This document shows positions 16,819 to 25,716 of a stretch of 64,000 nt of DNA, in pieces. Positions within the stretch are counted from its first letter, which is position 1; every line of letters starts with the position of its first letter. This DNA comes from Hyphomicrobiales bacterium. Lineage in GTDB: Bacteria; Pseudomonadota; Alphaproteobacteria; Rhizobiales; Rhizobiaceae. The notes beneath the pieces are model-generated. The model was not told the DNA's origin. It saw only the letters and a program-made list of their open reading frames with translations, and did not search any database. The DNA lies in NCBI GenBank assembly GCA_900473185.1, contig UCKU01000004.1, forward strand, positions 48,205 to 112,204, written 5' to 3'. A program made the translations under genes and the position numbers.

Positions 16819-17974
16819 GGGCCTTCTCCCTGTTGGTATCGGCGGGAAGGGCGGCAGTGCGCAGCCGGCGGCCGTCGGGTGCAAAGACCATGGCCTTGTC
16901 GGGCTGAAAGGAGAGGGCGACGGGCGTGCCGGCAGAAAGGCCTGCGGCATCGGCAGGCGCAAGCTTGGCAAGTACGGTCTCGCCGATCGCATTCAGCCGG
17001 CAGAACAGGATCACTTCGGAGCCGAGGAATTCCATGCGCTCGATGCGGCCGGGAAGCGAGGTCTGGCCCTCTGCTGCAAGCCGCACGAATTCCGGACGGA
17101 TGCCGATCGTCACGTCGGAACCGGCAGGATTGTCTTCTTCCAGCGTGAGCCTGATATCGCCGAAGGCGATCGTTCCGCCATTGGCGCGCGCCGGTAAGAG
17201 ATTGATGCGCGGTTGGCCGACGAAGCGGGCGACCTCGATATGAGCGGGGTCGTCATAGATGACCTGCGGCGGCGCCAGCTGCAGCATCTGGCCGCCGATC
17301 ATCACGGCGACGCGGTCGGCCATGGAGAGCGCCTCGGCCTGATCATGGGTGACATAGACGGTCGGCACGCCGGCGCGGCGATGCAACTCGACGATCTCGC
17401 CGCGGGCATGGACGCGCAGATTGGCGTCGAGGTTCGACAGTGGCTCGTCCATCAGGAAGACGCTCGGATGGCGCACCATGGCGCGGGCGAGCGCCACGCG
17501 CTGCCGCTGGCCGCCCGACATCTGGCCGGGCTTGCGCTCCAGCAGATGGTCGATCTTCAGAGCCTTTGCCGTTTCCTGCACGTCGCGGGAAATGCCCGAA
17601 CGAATGGCCCGGTAGCCGGGCAGGACAGGACCAAGGAGGGGAAGACGCTGAATGCGGCTTAAGCGCCGCATGGCAAGCGGAACGGCGATATTCTGGCCGG
17701 CCGTCAGATGCGGATAGAGCGCGTAGGACTGGAAGACCATGGCGATGTTACGGTCGGCCGCCGCCACATCCGACATTTCCCGCCCGCCGATGACGATTTC
17801 GCCGGTGTCGGCATGGTCGAGACCGGCAAGGATGCGCAGGAGCGTGCTCTTGCCGCAGCCCGAAGGGCCAACCAGCGCGATGAATTCGCCCGGCTGCACA
17901 TCAAGGCTGATGTTCTTGAGAATGGCGCTGTCGCCATAGGATTTGGAAATGGCCGAAAGGGTCAGCGCGCTCAT
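16811..17974 (-). CDS. ABC transporter ATPase, UgpC/MalK type
   Basis: A 387-aa ATPase: Walker A GPSGCGKST, Q-loop VFQSYALYPH, signature MSGGQRQR, Walker B VFLMDEPLSNLD, switch His in YVTHDQAEA, and a C-terminal TOBE regulatory domain. An insertion after the Q-loop (RRLSRIQRLPLLGPVLPGYR) makes it slightly longer than usual. The start overlaps the upstream phosphoesterase stop by one base (TAATG). Confidence 0.92.
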   Translation of the reverse strand: MSALTLSAISKSYGDSAILKNISLDVQPGEFIALVGPSGCGKSTLLRILAGLDHADTGEIVIGGREMSDVAAADRNIAMVFQSYALYPHLTAGQNIAVPLAMRRLSRIQRLPLLGPVLPGYRAIRSGISRDVQETAKALKIDHLLERKPGQMSGGQRQRVALARAMVRHPSVFLMDEPLSNLDANLRVHARGEIVELHRRAGVPTVYVTHDQAEALSMADRVAVMIGGQMLQLAPPQVIYDDPAHIEVARFVGQPRINLLPARANGGTIAFGDIRLTLEEDNPAGSDVTIGIRPEFVRLAAEGQTSLPGRIERMEFLGSEVILFCRLNAIGETVLAKLAPADAAGLSAGTPVALSFQPDKAMVFAPDGRRLRTAALPADTNREKAHG

Positions 17975-18807
17975 TACGCCGGCTCCTTCTGCACCTTGTG
18001 GGCCTCGTGCGGATAGACTTCGGCGACCACATCGTCGAGCACATGCGCCACCATGCCTGATATAGCGACGATCTCGCTCGTGACGCCGTCGCCGAGATCG
18101 TGAAGCACGGCTCCAACAAGCTTCTCGCCCGGCATCTCGCGCTCCATCGTGCCGATGATGAAGGCGGCGGACGGTCCCCAGACGAGCGACGTATCGTTGA
18201 AACGGCCCTTCCAGGCCCAGTGCAGGTGGCCGCTGGCATAAAGCGCGACATCATGGGCCGCGATCAGATCGTAAAGCTTCTGACGCTGGGCCGGATGGAT
18301 GCTCCAGTAGCCGGTGTCGCCTTCATCTGCTGTGTCGACGAAAAGCGGCTTATGGGCAAACATTGCGATGCGCCGGCCGGCGCGCTCGGCAAGCGCCTTT
18401 TCCAGCCATGCGAATTGCGTTTCCTGCTCGTCGTTTTCCATGCCCATCAGCAGGCTGTCGAGGCCGATGAGGCGCCAGTTGCCGGCATCCTCCAGCCAGT
18501 AATCCGGGCCGACGAGGTTGCGCCAGCGGCTGAGCCTTGTTGCATCGACCGGCTGCAGCGAACCCGGCAGATGGCCGACATCGTGATTGCCAGGAACGAT
18601 CAGCATCGGGATCTTCACCTGCTGCATCAGCTCCATGCAGAAGGTGAGGTCCTCATCCTTGTCGGCGCCATCAACGGCAAGATCGCCGGTATGGACGACG
18701 AGATCCGCGCCGCTGCCGTTGATCCAGTCCGCAAGCGGCTGCCAGTTGCCGTTGAAATGCGGTATCGACGGGCTGAAATGCGTGTCGGTGATCTGGACGA
18801 TTTTCAT
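17974..18807 (-). CDS. Metallophosphoesterase (CpdA/GpdQ-like phosphodiesterase)
   Basis: A 277-aa calcineurin-like dimetal phosphoesterase with all core motifs: DTHFS (D8, H10), GDLAVDG, GNHDVGH, a His in MFAHKPLF, and GHLHWAW. There is no signal peptide, so it is cytoplasmic. It is the first gene of the ABC operon and is coupled to the ATPase. Family members cleave cAMP or glycerophosphodiesters. Placement in a UgpB-type operon favours a nutrient phosphodiester taken up by the importer, in the role that the unrelated UgpQ has elsewhere. The start at 18807 (MKIVQITD) is set by the conserved N-terminus. Confidence 0.88.
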   Translation of the reverse strand: MKIVQITDTHFSPSIPHFNGNWQPLADWINGSGADLVVHTGDLAVDGADKDEDLTFCMELMQQVKIPMLIVPGNHDVGHLPGSLQPVDATRLSRWRNLVGPDYWLEDAGNWRLIGLDSLLMGMENDEQETQFAWLEKALAERAGRRIAMFAHKPLFVDTADEGDTGYWSIHPAQRQKLYDLIAAHDVALYASGHLHWAWKGRFNDTSLVWGPSAAFIIGTMEREMPGEKLVGAVLHDLGDGVTSEIVAISGMVAHVLDDVVAEVYPHEAHKVQKEPA

Positions 18808-19133
18808 GCCGGCGCTCTCCAATAAGGCCCGCGGCAGATTTCCGGCGGCAGGCAATGCTCATGCCGCCTCTTTAGAGCGCCCCAATGTCAGGCGGGTTAC
18901 AAGCGTTTCCACCCTTGTTCCAATTGTGTCGTGCAATCGTCATAAAGGGCGGATCGCGTGGCCATGCCTGCATCCGGGCGGCCGGGAAAGGTCGGTCGAT
19001 GCATGTCGAGAAGAAGTTGGCCGCGGCCAATTCTTCTTGGCTGTGCGGTAGCTGTGAGTTGCGTCTTTCCGCATCGGGGCTACCCGTGCGCCGGATAGTC
19101 ACGAAGGCTTATGGGCCAACTATCGGGAAGAGA
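18808..19133. other. Regulatory/intergenic region upstream of the ABC operon
   Basis: About 325 bases between the phosphoesterase start and the vapC end. No gene was recognised. A LacI-type half-symmetric AAGCGTTTCC lies at 18901, about 95 bases upstream of the first gene of the operon. Confidence 0.4.
18897..18910. promoter_or_regulatory. Candidate LacI-family operator
   Basis: The sequence TTACAAGCGTTTCC has the central CG and A/T-flanked partial symmetry (AANCGNTT) usual for LacI-family operators. It lies upstream of the operon probably controlled by the LacI regulator at 12706-13746. The symmetry is imperfect, so this is a weak call. Confidence 0.3.
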
Positions 19134-19538
19134 TCACGGAACGGTTTCGATATCGGTCTCGCGAAACTCGTTATCGGTCGCCAAAATTGGGACGTCATAG
19201 TATCTCGCACAGGCGTAGTGGAGGCAGTCGCCAAGGTTGAGGCCTCTGCGGCCGGCGCGATATCGATGCGCAGCGGACAGAGCGAGATGCGTTGTTTCAC
19301 GAGCCGGCGGAAGGTCGCGGATCTCGATGCTGCGAGCCTCCAGAAATTCCATCAGCAGCGCTTCCACGGCATCAAGCGGCAAGCCAAACTTGTCGTGCCG
19401 CGCGAGCCCCAAAGCCGCCTCGAGCATTGCGACTGGAGAGGTGAATGGGTCGCGCGCTGCCGCGATCGCATCGGATACCCGCTTGGCCTCCGGTTCATCC
19501 GACAAGAGGGCGATGATCGCGCAGGCGTCGATGAACAT
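19134..19538 (-). CDS. vapC: VapC-type PIN-domain toxin
   Basis: A 134-aa PIN-domain ribonuclease, toxin of a type II toxin-antitoxin pair. It has the acidic active-site pattern: MFIDACAII (Asp4), a Glu in MLEAALGL, LGDCLHYA and ATDNEF. The ATG at 19538 overlaps the antitoxin stop (TGATG), which favours it over an ATG five codons earlier. Being last in the pair and overlapping fits tight coupling to the antitoxin. Confidence 0.9.
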   Translation of the reverse strand: MFIDACAIIALLSDEPEAKRVSDAIAAARDPFTSPVAMLEAALGLARHDKFGLPLDAVEALLMEFLEARSIEIRDLPPARETTHLALSAAHRYRAGRRGLNLGDCLHYACARYYDVPILATDNEFRETDIETVP

Positions 19539-19783
19539 CAGCCTTCGTCCCACAGGGAATCAAAGACCTCATGGGAAAGCGGCTTGCGGGAGGATGGTGT
19601 CAGCGAAATGCCATGCTTCTTCCTGAGCCGGGCCGCAGTCTCGGCCGGGCTCTCGTTACTGGTGCGACGTTCGATAGCCTCTTTCATGGCGATCACAATC
19701 GCATCAGTAATACTGACCCCGGCCATAGTGGCGAACTCCCGCGTCAGAGCATCCGCCTCTGTGTTGTTGACGTTGATGGCCAT
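19538..19783 (-). CDS. vapB: VapB-type antitoxin
   Basis: An 81-aa antitoxin with an Arc/PSK-type N-terminus (MAINVNNTEADALTREFATMAGVSITDAIVIAMKEAIERR) and an extended C-terminus (PSSRKPLSHEVFDSLWDEG) that should wrap the toxin. A GGAG site 6 bases before the ATG at 19783 supports that start; an ATG at 19795 has no such site. It should autoregulate the pair with VapC. Such pairs stabilise large replicons. Confidence 0.88.
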   Translation of the reverse strand: MAINVNNTEADALTREFATMAGVSITDAIVIAMKEAIERRTSNESPAETAARLRKKHGISLTPSSRKPLSHEVFDSLWDEG

Positions 19784-19874
19784 CGCCGGCTCCATGTAGA
19801 TAATTCTCTCAGATAATGTAGATCACTTTGTTCTTCATTCCAAGCTTTGAAGTGGGATGACAGAGGGATCTGCG

Positions 19875-20927
19875 TCACAGATCGACTTTACGCCCTTCCT
19901 CTTCTGGTCTCGACAGATCAAGTTCGGACCCGACAAGCGGCGAACGGCGCAATGCAGATAGGGTCGTGTCCGATGGTTCGCCAGACACCGGCACTTTGAC
20001 TATCTCGCCCGATGCCGGAGGACTGATCTTCTGCCGGTGCTGGGCAATGAAAGCCTTGATGGCAGGCGAACCTTCGCCCTTCCGGTAAGCGATCGCCACG
20101 TCGGACGTCACCGTCACGCTCTGAAGCGGCCGGTAGCGGATATCAGGCAGTTCCACCCGGCTCATGGATTGCGGCACGAGAGCGATGCCGGTGCCGATGC
20201 CGACGAGGGCGGCGATCTCGGTGAAGTCGTGTGCAATGACCTTGACGGAGGGTTCGAAGCCCGCCTCCCGGCAGGCCTGCAGCGTATTGCGATGAAAGCC
20301 GATTTCCGGCGGCTGCCGCGGTGTAATGAATATGTCGGCCGCCAGCCGGACGAGTGTATCGATGGGTCGCTCCGCGAATTCATGGTCGCTTGGAACCATC
20401 GCAACCAGCGGCTCGCGCAGCACGACCTGCACCGAAACACCAGGCGGTATCGGTGCCGGCGCGCGGATATAGCCAAAATCGAGCAGACCGTCGGCAATGC
20501 GCTGCAGCTGCTGGCGCAGCTCCATTTCCTGCAATTCGACCTCGACATAGGGATAGTGGCGCTTGAAGTCCCTGATCGAGCCGACGACCGCGCCGGAATA
20601 GGCGGCGGACGCGACATAGCCGATCGAAATGCGCCCGCTTTCGCCGCGTCCGGCGCGGTTAATGGCGGCGACCGTCGCTTCAGTCTGGGCCAGGACTTTC
20701 CGGGACTCCTGAAACAGGGTCTCGCCCGAATGCGTGAGCTGCACGCCCCGGCGGCTCCGATCGAGCAGCGGCGTACCGACAATCTTTTCGAGGCTCCTGA
20801 TCTGCTGGCTGAGACCCGGCTGGGCGATACCGAGCCTGGCAGCCGCACGTTCGAAATTCCGCTCTTCGACCAGGGTCACGAAATATCGCAGATGTCGGAG
20901 TTCGAAGCCGGGGTCGGTTAGCGCCAA
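19875..20927 (-). CDS. LysR-family transcriptional regulator
   Basis: A 350-aa LTTR. HTH: ELRHLRYFVTLVEERNFERAAARLGIAQPGLSQQIRSLEKIVGTPLLDR. The effector domain includes GRISIGYVASAAYSGAV and GTGIALVPQSM. The frame extends to an ATG at 20984, but a TTG at 20927 is preceded by AGGAGAG at ideal spacing and gives the normal LTTR N-terminus, so TTG is preferred. It is divergent from the siderophore receptor with an AT-rich gap, so it may regulate the iron cluster. LysR regulators are unusual for iron uptake, and it could serve another target. Confidence 0.88.
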   Translation of the reverse strand: MALTDPGFELRHLRYFVTLVEERNFERAAARLGIAQPGLSQQIRSLEKIVGTPLLDRSRRGVQLTHSGETLFQESRKVLAQTEATVAAINRAGRGESGRISIGYVASAAYSGAVVGSIRDFKRHYPYVEVELQEMELRQQLQRIADGLLDFGYIRAPAPIPPGVSVQVVLREPLVAMVPSDHEFAERPIDTLVRLAADIFITPRQPPEIGFHRNTLQACREAGFEPSVKVIAHDFTEIAALVGIGTGIALVPQSMSRVELPDIRYRPLQSVTVTSDVAIAYRKGEGSPAIKAFIAQHRQKISPPASGEIVKVPVSGEPSDTTLSALRRSPLVGSELDLSRPEEEGRKVDL

Positions 20928-21072
20928 ATTTCTCTCCTGGAAGAACTCAAATCTATGACATCGGGCGAGTTTCATAACCCACACTTATAAAAAATTCGAG
21001 CCGCGTTTATTGGACCTTCGAAAAATAACATGATTAGAAAAATCCAGTTTTACGGCATATAACGAGCCCCCA

Positions 21073-22818
21073 ATGACTGGTTCTCTTCACTTCCTCAAAT
21101 TTGCTTCGACCACAGCACTGGCAAGCGCGCTTCTGGCGCCGCTGTTTCCGGCGGCCGCGCAAGATACCAATCCGACGACGCTCGCCCCGATCGTCGTCAG
21201 CGGCGCCAAGGATGAGGACCCGACGGCGCCGGTAAAGGGCTTCGTTGCCCGGACGAGTGCTACGGCGACCAAGACCGGCACGCCGCTCATCGAAACCCAG
21301 CAATCGATCTCAGTGCTGACGGCTGACCAGCTGAAGTCACAGGATGCCGAAACCGTCGGCCAGGCGCTCGATTACGTGCCCGGTGTCGTCGGCGAGCCCT
21401 ATGGCGCCGACCCGCGTTTCGATTCACCGCGTATCCGCGGTTTCGACAGCCGCCAGGCGCAGTTCCTGAACGGGTTGCGCATGATGCGCACGGCAGGTGC
21501 CCCCGCGGTCGATCCCTATCAGCTCGAGCGTATCGAAGTGCTGCGCGGCCCGGCTTCTGTCATGTATGGCCAGGGCAATCCGGGTGGCATGATCAATCTC
21601 ATCAGCAAGCGGCCGGTCTTCGAACGCTTCGGCGAAGTCGGCATTCAGGCCGGCAGTTACGACACCTACGGCACCTATTTCGATTTCGGTGACATCATGC
21701 CCGGCAATTCCGATTTCGCCTATCGTCTGACGGGGCTTGCAAGGACGGCCTCGGCGCAGGTCGACGAGCTGGACAATGACCGCTACTTCATCGCGCCTGC
21801 GCTCACCTGGCAGCCGGACGACGATACCAAGCTGACGATCCTGACCAGCATCCAGCATGATAATCCGAGCACGCCATCCGGTCTGCCGCCTGCACTCACC
21901 CTCAATGCGACGGGCGCCAACCGTCTGTCGCGGGATTTCTTCGTCGGCGACAAGAGCTTCGAGACGCAGGTCGGCCTCTATGTGCAGGACGAACTCGCCT
22001 ATGAGAACTGGCGCGCAACGGCAGCCCTTCGCCAAGACTGGGCCAGCACCGAGGGAACGTCGACGAACCGGCTGACGGGTGTGTCGCGCTCACTAGACAA
22101 GGACGACCAGAAGCTGACCGGCCGCGCTGGCCTCAGCTATGTCTTCGACAATGGCATCGCCCCCTACATCAGTTATGCCACTTCCTTCGAGCCGGTGCCG
22201 GTGCCCGCGACCGGTGGTCCTCTGCAGCCAACGACAGGCGAGCAGGTGGAGGTGGGCGTCAAATATCAGCCGGAGGGTTGGAGCGGCTTCTTCACCGTCG
22301 CCGCCTACGACCTGACGCAGAAGAATGTGCTGACGACCTTTGCGCTGCCGTCCGGCGGCACGGCGACCGGGCAGATCGGCGAGGTCAACGTCAAGGGCAT
22401 CGAACTGGAAGGCGTCACCAGCCTCACCGACGGGCTCGATCTGCGCGCTGCCTACACCTACATGCAGGCAGAAATCGTCGGCGGTGTCGACGATGGCAAG
22501 CGCCCTGACAATGTGCCGGAGCATGCGGCCAGCCTCTGGCTCGACTACACCTTCCCTGAGGATACGGCGCTCGAAGGCTTCGGTCTCGGCGGCGGCGTGC
22601 GCTATGTCGGCCAGCGCTACGGAGATACCAAGAACACGCTCGATCTTGACGCCGTGACCCTCTTCGATGCAGCAGTGCGTTACAAGAAGAACAATGTGAC
22701 CGCCTCGCTGAACTTCAAGAACCTCGCCGACAAGGATTATGTTGCAAGCTGCAGCTCCTTCGGCTGCACCTATGGCGATGGCAGAACGGTGATGGGCAAG
22801 CTGACCTTTCAATGGTGA
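21073..22818 (+). CDS. TonB-dependent siderophore receptor, apparently with an internal in-frame deletion
   Basis: FhuA/FoxA-type outer-membrane receptor of 581 aa. It has a signal peptide (to PAAAQ), a TonB box-like LAPIVVSG and a complete plug (SISVLTADQLKSQDAETVGQAL, VDPYQLERIEVLRGPASVMYGQ, NPGGMINLISKRP). The normal C-terminal strand ends in FQW. Family members are about 700 aa. After DFFVGDKSFE the sequence jumps to TQVGLYVQDEL, skipping an estimated 110-130 residues of barrel strands. The reading frame is kept. It overlaps fhuD by 7 bases. Function is doubtful. Confidence 0.88.
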   Translation: MTGSLHFLKFASTTALASALLAPLFPAAAQDTNPTTLAPIVVSGAKDEDPTAPVKGFVARTSATATKTGTPLIETQQSISVLTADQLKSQDAETVGQALDYVPGVVGEPYGADPRFDSPRIRGFDSRQAQFLNGLRMMRTAGAPAVDPYQLERIEVLRGPASVMYGQGNPGGMINLISKRPVFERFGEVGIQAGSYDTYGTYFDFGDIMPGNSDFAYRLTGLARTASAQVDELDNDRYFIAPALTWQPDDDTKLTILTSIQHDNPSTPSGLPPALTLNATGANRLSRDFFVGDKSFETQVGLYVQDELAYENWRATAALRQDWASTEGTSTNRLTGVSRSLDKDDQKLTGRAGLSYVFDNGIAPYISYATSFEPVPVPATGGPLQPTTGEQVEVGVKYQPEGWSGFFTVAAYDLTQKNVLTTFALPSGGTATGQIGEVNVKGIELEGVTSLTDGLDLRAAYTYMQAEIVGGVDDGKRPDNVPEHAASLWLDYTFPEDTALEGFGLGGGVRYVGQRYGDTKNTLDLDAVTLFDAAVRYKKNNVTASLNFKNLADKDYVASCSSFGCTYGDGRTVMGKLTFQW

Positions 22819-23729
22819 GTGAATTTCAAGACGCATATGGACGGGGCATCAGCCGTCGGCAGGCACTTGCACTGGTGGCGGCCTTCGCTATTCCCGGCAA
22901 AGCCCTTGCGGAGGCGCCCCAATCCCCGCCAAAGCGCATCGCGGCAATCGACTGGGCCATGCTGGAAACGCTGGTGGCACTCGGAATTATGCCAGTTGCC
23001 GCGACCGAGCTCGTACAGTTCCGCAAGGATGCGGTCGAGCCAATGCTGGCCGAGAGCGTTGCCGATCTCGGCCTGCGTGGATCTCCGAACCTCGAACTCC
23101 TGCGCCTGCTGCGCCCGGACCTCATTCTGATCTCGCCCTTCTATGTCAGGTTCGAGGCGAGCTTCCGGGCGATTGCGCCTGTCCTGTCACTGCCCTTCTA
23201 TACCAGGGGCGAGCCGCCCTATCAGAAGGCGGTGGATGCCGTTTCGACACTCGCAAAGGAGCTTGGTCTCGAAGCGCGCGGCGGCGAAGTCGTGGCTGAA
23301 CAGGCAGCCCTTGTCGAGGAGGCGCGCCTCGGCCTCCAGGCTTTTGCTGCGCGCCCGACCTATCTCGTCAATATCGGCGATAGCAGGCACGTCCGCGTCT
23401 TTGGCGCCGACAGCATGTTCGGCGATATCCTGTCCCGCCTCGGCCTGCCGAATGCCTGGACGGACCGTTCCCGTTACACGTTCGCAGCACCCGTGCCGAT
23501 CGAAACCCTCGCCGCAGAGCCTCAGGCGCGCATCGTCATCATCTCCAATATCCCGGTCGAAGCCCGCAACGGCCTGAAGAACAGCATGATCTGGCAATCG
23601 CTGCAGCCGGTGCGCTCCGGCCGCGTGCTGATGCTTTCCAATATCAATCCCTATGGCGGCATCTCGGCGGCCGCCCGCTTCACGCGGCTTTTCAAGGCGG
23701 CGATGCTGTCGTCAGGGGAAAAGCCGTGA
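22812..23729 (+). CDS. fhuD: Iron-hydroxamate ABC transporter binding protein (FhuD-like)
   Basis: A 305-aa periplasmic binding protein of the FhuD/FecB type. It has a twin-arginine-like leader (SRRQALALVAAF). Core features include PPKRIAAIDWAMLETLVALGIMPVA, LLRPDLILISPF and WQSLQPVRSGRVLML. The ATG lies inside the last codons of the receptor gene (ATGGTGA overlap). It is followed by the fused permease with a TGATG junction. The expected ligand is a ferric hydroxamate. Confidence 0.85.
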   Translation: MVSEFQDAYGRGISRRQALALVAAFAIPGKALAEAPQSPPKRIAAIDWAMLETLVALGIMPVAATELVQFRKDAVEPMLAESVADLGLRGSPNLELLRLLRPDLILISPFYVRFEASFRAIAPVLSLPFYTRGEPPYQKAVDAVSTLAKELGLEARGGEVVAEQAALVEEARLGLQAFAARPTYLVNIGDSRHVRVFGADSMFGDILSRLGLPNAWTDRSRYTFAAPVPIETLAAEPQARIVIISNIPVEARNGLKNSMIWQSLQPVRSGRVLMLSNINPYGGISAAARFTRLFKAAMLSSGEKP

Positions 23730-25693
23730 TGAGACCCGCCGCACTCGCCGCCGCGCTTCTCGCCCTTGTCGCCTCCGCCGGCCTCTTCCTGTCGGCGGCA
23801 CTCAGCCATCTGCCTTTTGCCGACTGGCCGTCCTTGCCCTTCGATGCCGGGCAGATGACGACGCAGCAGATCATTTTCGCCTACGCTGTCCTGCCGCGCG
23901 GGGCGATTGCGATTCTGGCCGGTGCGGCCCTCGGGCTTGCTGGCGCCCTCTTGCAGCGCCTCCTGCGCAACCCGATCGCCGATCCCTCCACGCTCGGCGT
24001 CTCCTCCGGCGCGCAGCTTGCGATCGTCGCTGCGACACTGTTCTTCCCCGAGGTGCTCGATGGCTACCGCGCGCTTGTTGCGCTTGCCGGTGCGGCTGTG
24101 GCCACCGTCATCGTCTTCCTGCTCGGCTGGCGGCGCAGCTTCGAGCCCATCACCATGGTGGTCTCCGGCCTGCTCGTCGGCATTACCTGCAATGCTCTAT
24201 CGGCGGCGATGACGCTCTCGCAGGGCGAATATCTGATGTCTTTGGTGACCTGGAACGGCGGCTCGCTCAGCCAGCAGGACTGGTCGGCGACGGTAAGCCT
24301 CGGCCTCGAACTGCTGCTCGGCCTCGCCATCACCCTCCTATTGCTGCGCCCGCTCACCCTGCTCGGCCTCGGCGACAGCAGCGCGCGCTCGCTGGGCGTC
24401 GCGCTAGCAGGCACACGCATTGCCGTTGCAAGCCTTGCCGTGGCGCTGAGTGCCGGCGTTGCCGCCGCCGTCGGGCTTGTCAGTTTCGTCGGTCTTGCCG
24501 CCCCGGCGCTGGTGCGCCTGCTCGGCATCCGCACGACGCGCAGCATCCTGTTGCTCTCGCCTGTTGCGGGTGGATTACTGCTGTGGTTCTGCGATGGGGT
24601 CGTCCAGCTTGTCGCCTCCTCGGCCGGTGAGACCTTCCCGACGGGATCGGTCACCGCGTTGATCGGCGGGCCGCTATTGCTCTGGCTGCTGCCGCAGGTG
24701 CGCGCCGTCGAGGCGCCGCAGCCGCCCGATAGCGTCGTCGTTTCCCGCGCGCCGCTGTCGCGCCTCGTCCTCATCGCCTGTCTGCTGCCGCCGCTTGCCT
24801 GGGCGGCCCTCTGCGTTGCGCGCCTGCCGGCCGGATGGACGCTGCTGAGTGGCGATCTCTTCTGGGAGCTCTTTCCCGCCCGCTGGCCGCGGCTGGTGGC
24901 ATCGGCGGCCGCCGGCGGGCTGCTCGCCATGGCGGGCGCCATGCTGCAGCGCCTCACCGGCAATCCAATGGCAAGCCCCGAGGTGCTGGGTGTCAGCGGC
25001 GGGGCCGGCGTCGGTTATGCCGTTGCCTTGAGCTTCTCTGCCAATGCCGGCGCGCCTGCCCTTTTTCTTGGCGCCGGCGGCGGCGCGATCGTCGTGCTTG
25101 TCATCGTGGCACTCTTTGCCGCCCGCCGGCATCTGCCGCCCGAACGCCTGCTGCTCGCAGGCATTTCCGTCAGCGCCTTTTCGTCGGCGATCCTGAGTGC
25201 GCTTCTTGCCGTCGGCGATCAGCGCGCCTGGCAGATCCTTTCCTGGCTCGGCGGCTCGGCTGCAGCCGCCACGCCGGATGCGGCTGCGTTCCTCGCCGGC
25301 CTCACCGTTGTCATCCTGATCGTCGGCCTGATCTTCACGCGATGGCTGATGATCCTGCCGCTTGGCGCACCGACCGCGCTTGCGCTTGGCTTACCGCTTG
25401 TCAGTGCTCGCATACTGATGGTGCTGACGGCAGGCATTGCGACCGCTGCAGCCTCGCTGCTTGTCGGCCCCTTGAGCTTTGTCGGCCTGATGGCCCCGCA
25501 CATCGCCCACCGCGCCGGCTTCGAAAAGGCTGGCAGCAACCTGCTCGCCTCCTCCGTCATCGGCGCTGTGCTCATGATGATCGCCGATCTCGGCGCCCGC
25601 ACGGTCACTTTTCCCTATGAACTGCCGCTCGGTCTCTTTGCGGCCTTTGCCGGCGCGCCATACCTTGTCTGGATGATCGGCAAAAGGTCGTGA
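23729..25693 (+). CDS. fhuB: Fused iron-hydroxamate ABC permease (FhuB-like)
   Basis: A 654-aa permease with two FecCD domains in tandem (about 1-325 and 330-654), as in E. coli FhuB. Each half has the conserved GAxLQRLxxNPxADPxxLGVSSG-type motif (GALLQRLLRNPIADPSTLG and GAMLQRLTGNPMASPEVLG) and a VGPLSFVGL- or VSFVGLAAP-type loop. ATG 23729 overlaps the fhuD stop; a GTG three bases earlier is possible. No ATPase gene (fhuC) follows: the next gene is on the other strand 24 bases on. Confidence 0.9.
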   Translation: MRPAALAAALLALVASAGLFLSAALSHLPFADWPSLPFDAGQMTTQQIIFAYAVLPRGAIAILAGAALGLAGALLQRLLRNPIADPSTLGVSSGAQLAIVAATLFFPEVLDGYRALVALAGAAVATVIVFLLGWRRSFEPITMVVSGLLVGITCNALSAAMTLSQGEYLMSLVTWNGGSLSQQDWSATVSLGLELLLGLAITLLLLRPLTLLGLGDSSARSLGVALAGTRIAVASLAVALSAGVAAAVGLVSFVGLAAPALVRLLGIRTTRSILLLSPVAGGLLLWFCDGVVQLVASSAGETFPTGSVTALIGGPLLLWLLPQVRAVEAPQPPDSVVVSRAPLSRLVLIACLLPPLAWAALCVARLPAGWTLLSGDLFWELFPARWPRLVASAAAGGLLAMAGAMLQRLTGNPMASPEVLGVSGGAGVGYAVALSFSANAGAPALFLGAGGGAIVVLVIVALFAARRHLPPERLLLAGISVSAFSSAILSALLAVGDQRAWQILSWLGGSAAAATPDAAAFLAGLTVVILIVGLIFTRWLMILPLGAPTALALGLPLVSARILMVLTAGIATAAASLLVGPLSFVGLMAPHIAHRAGFEKAGSNLLASSVIGAVLMMIADLGARTVTFPYELPLGLFAAFAGAPYLVWMIGKRS

Positions 25694-25716
25694 GAGCGGC
25701 CCGTCGAAATGGACGA

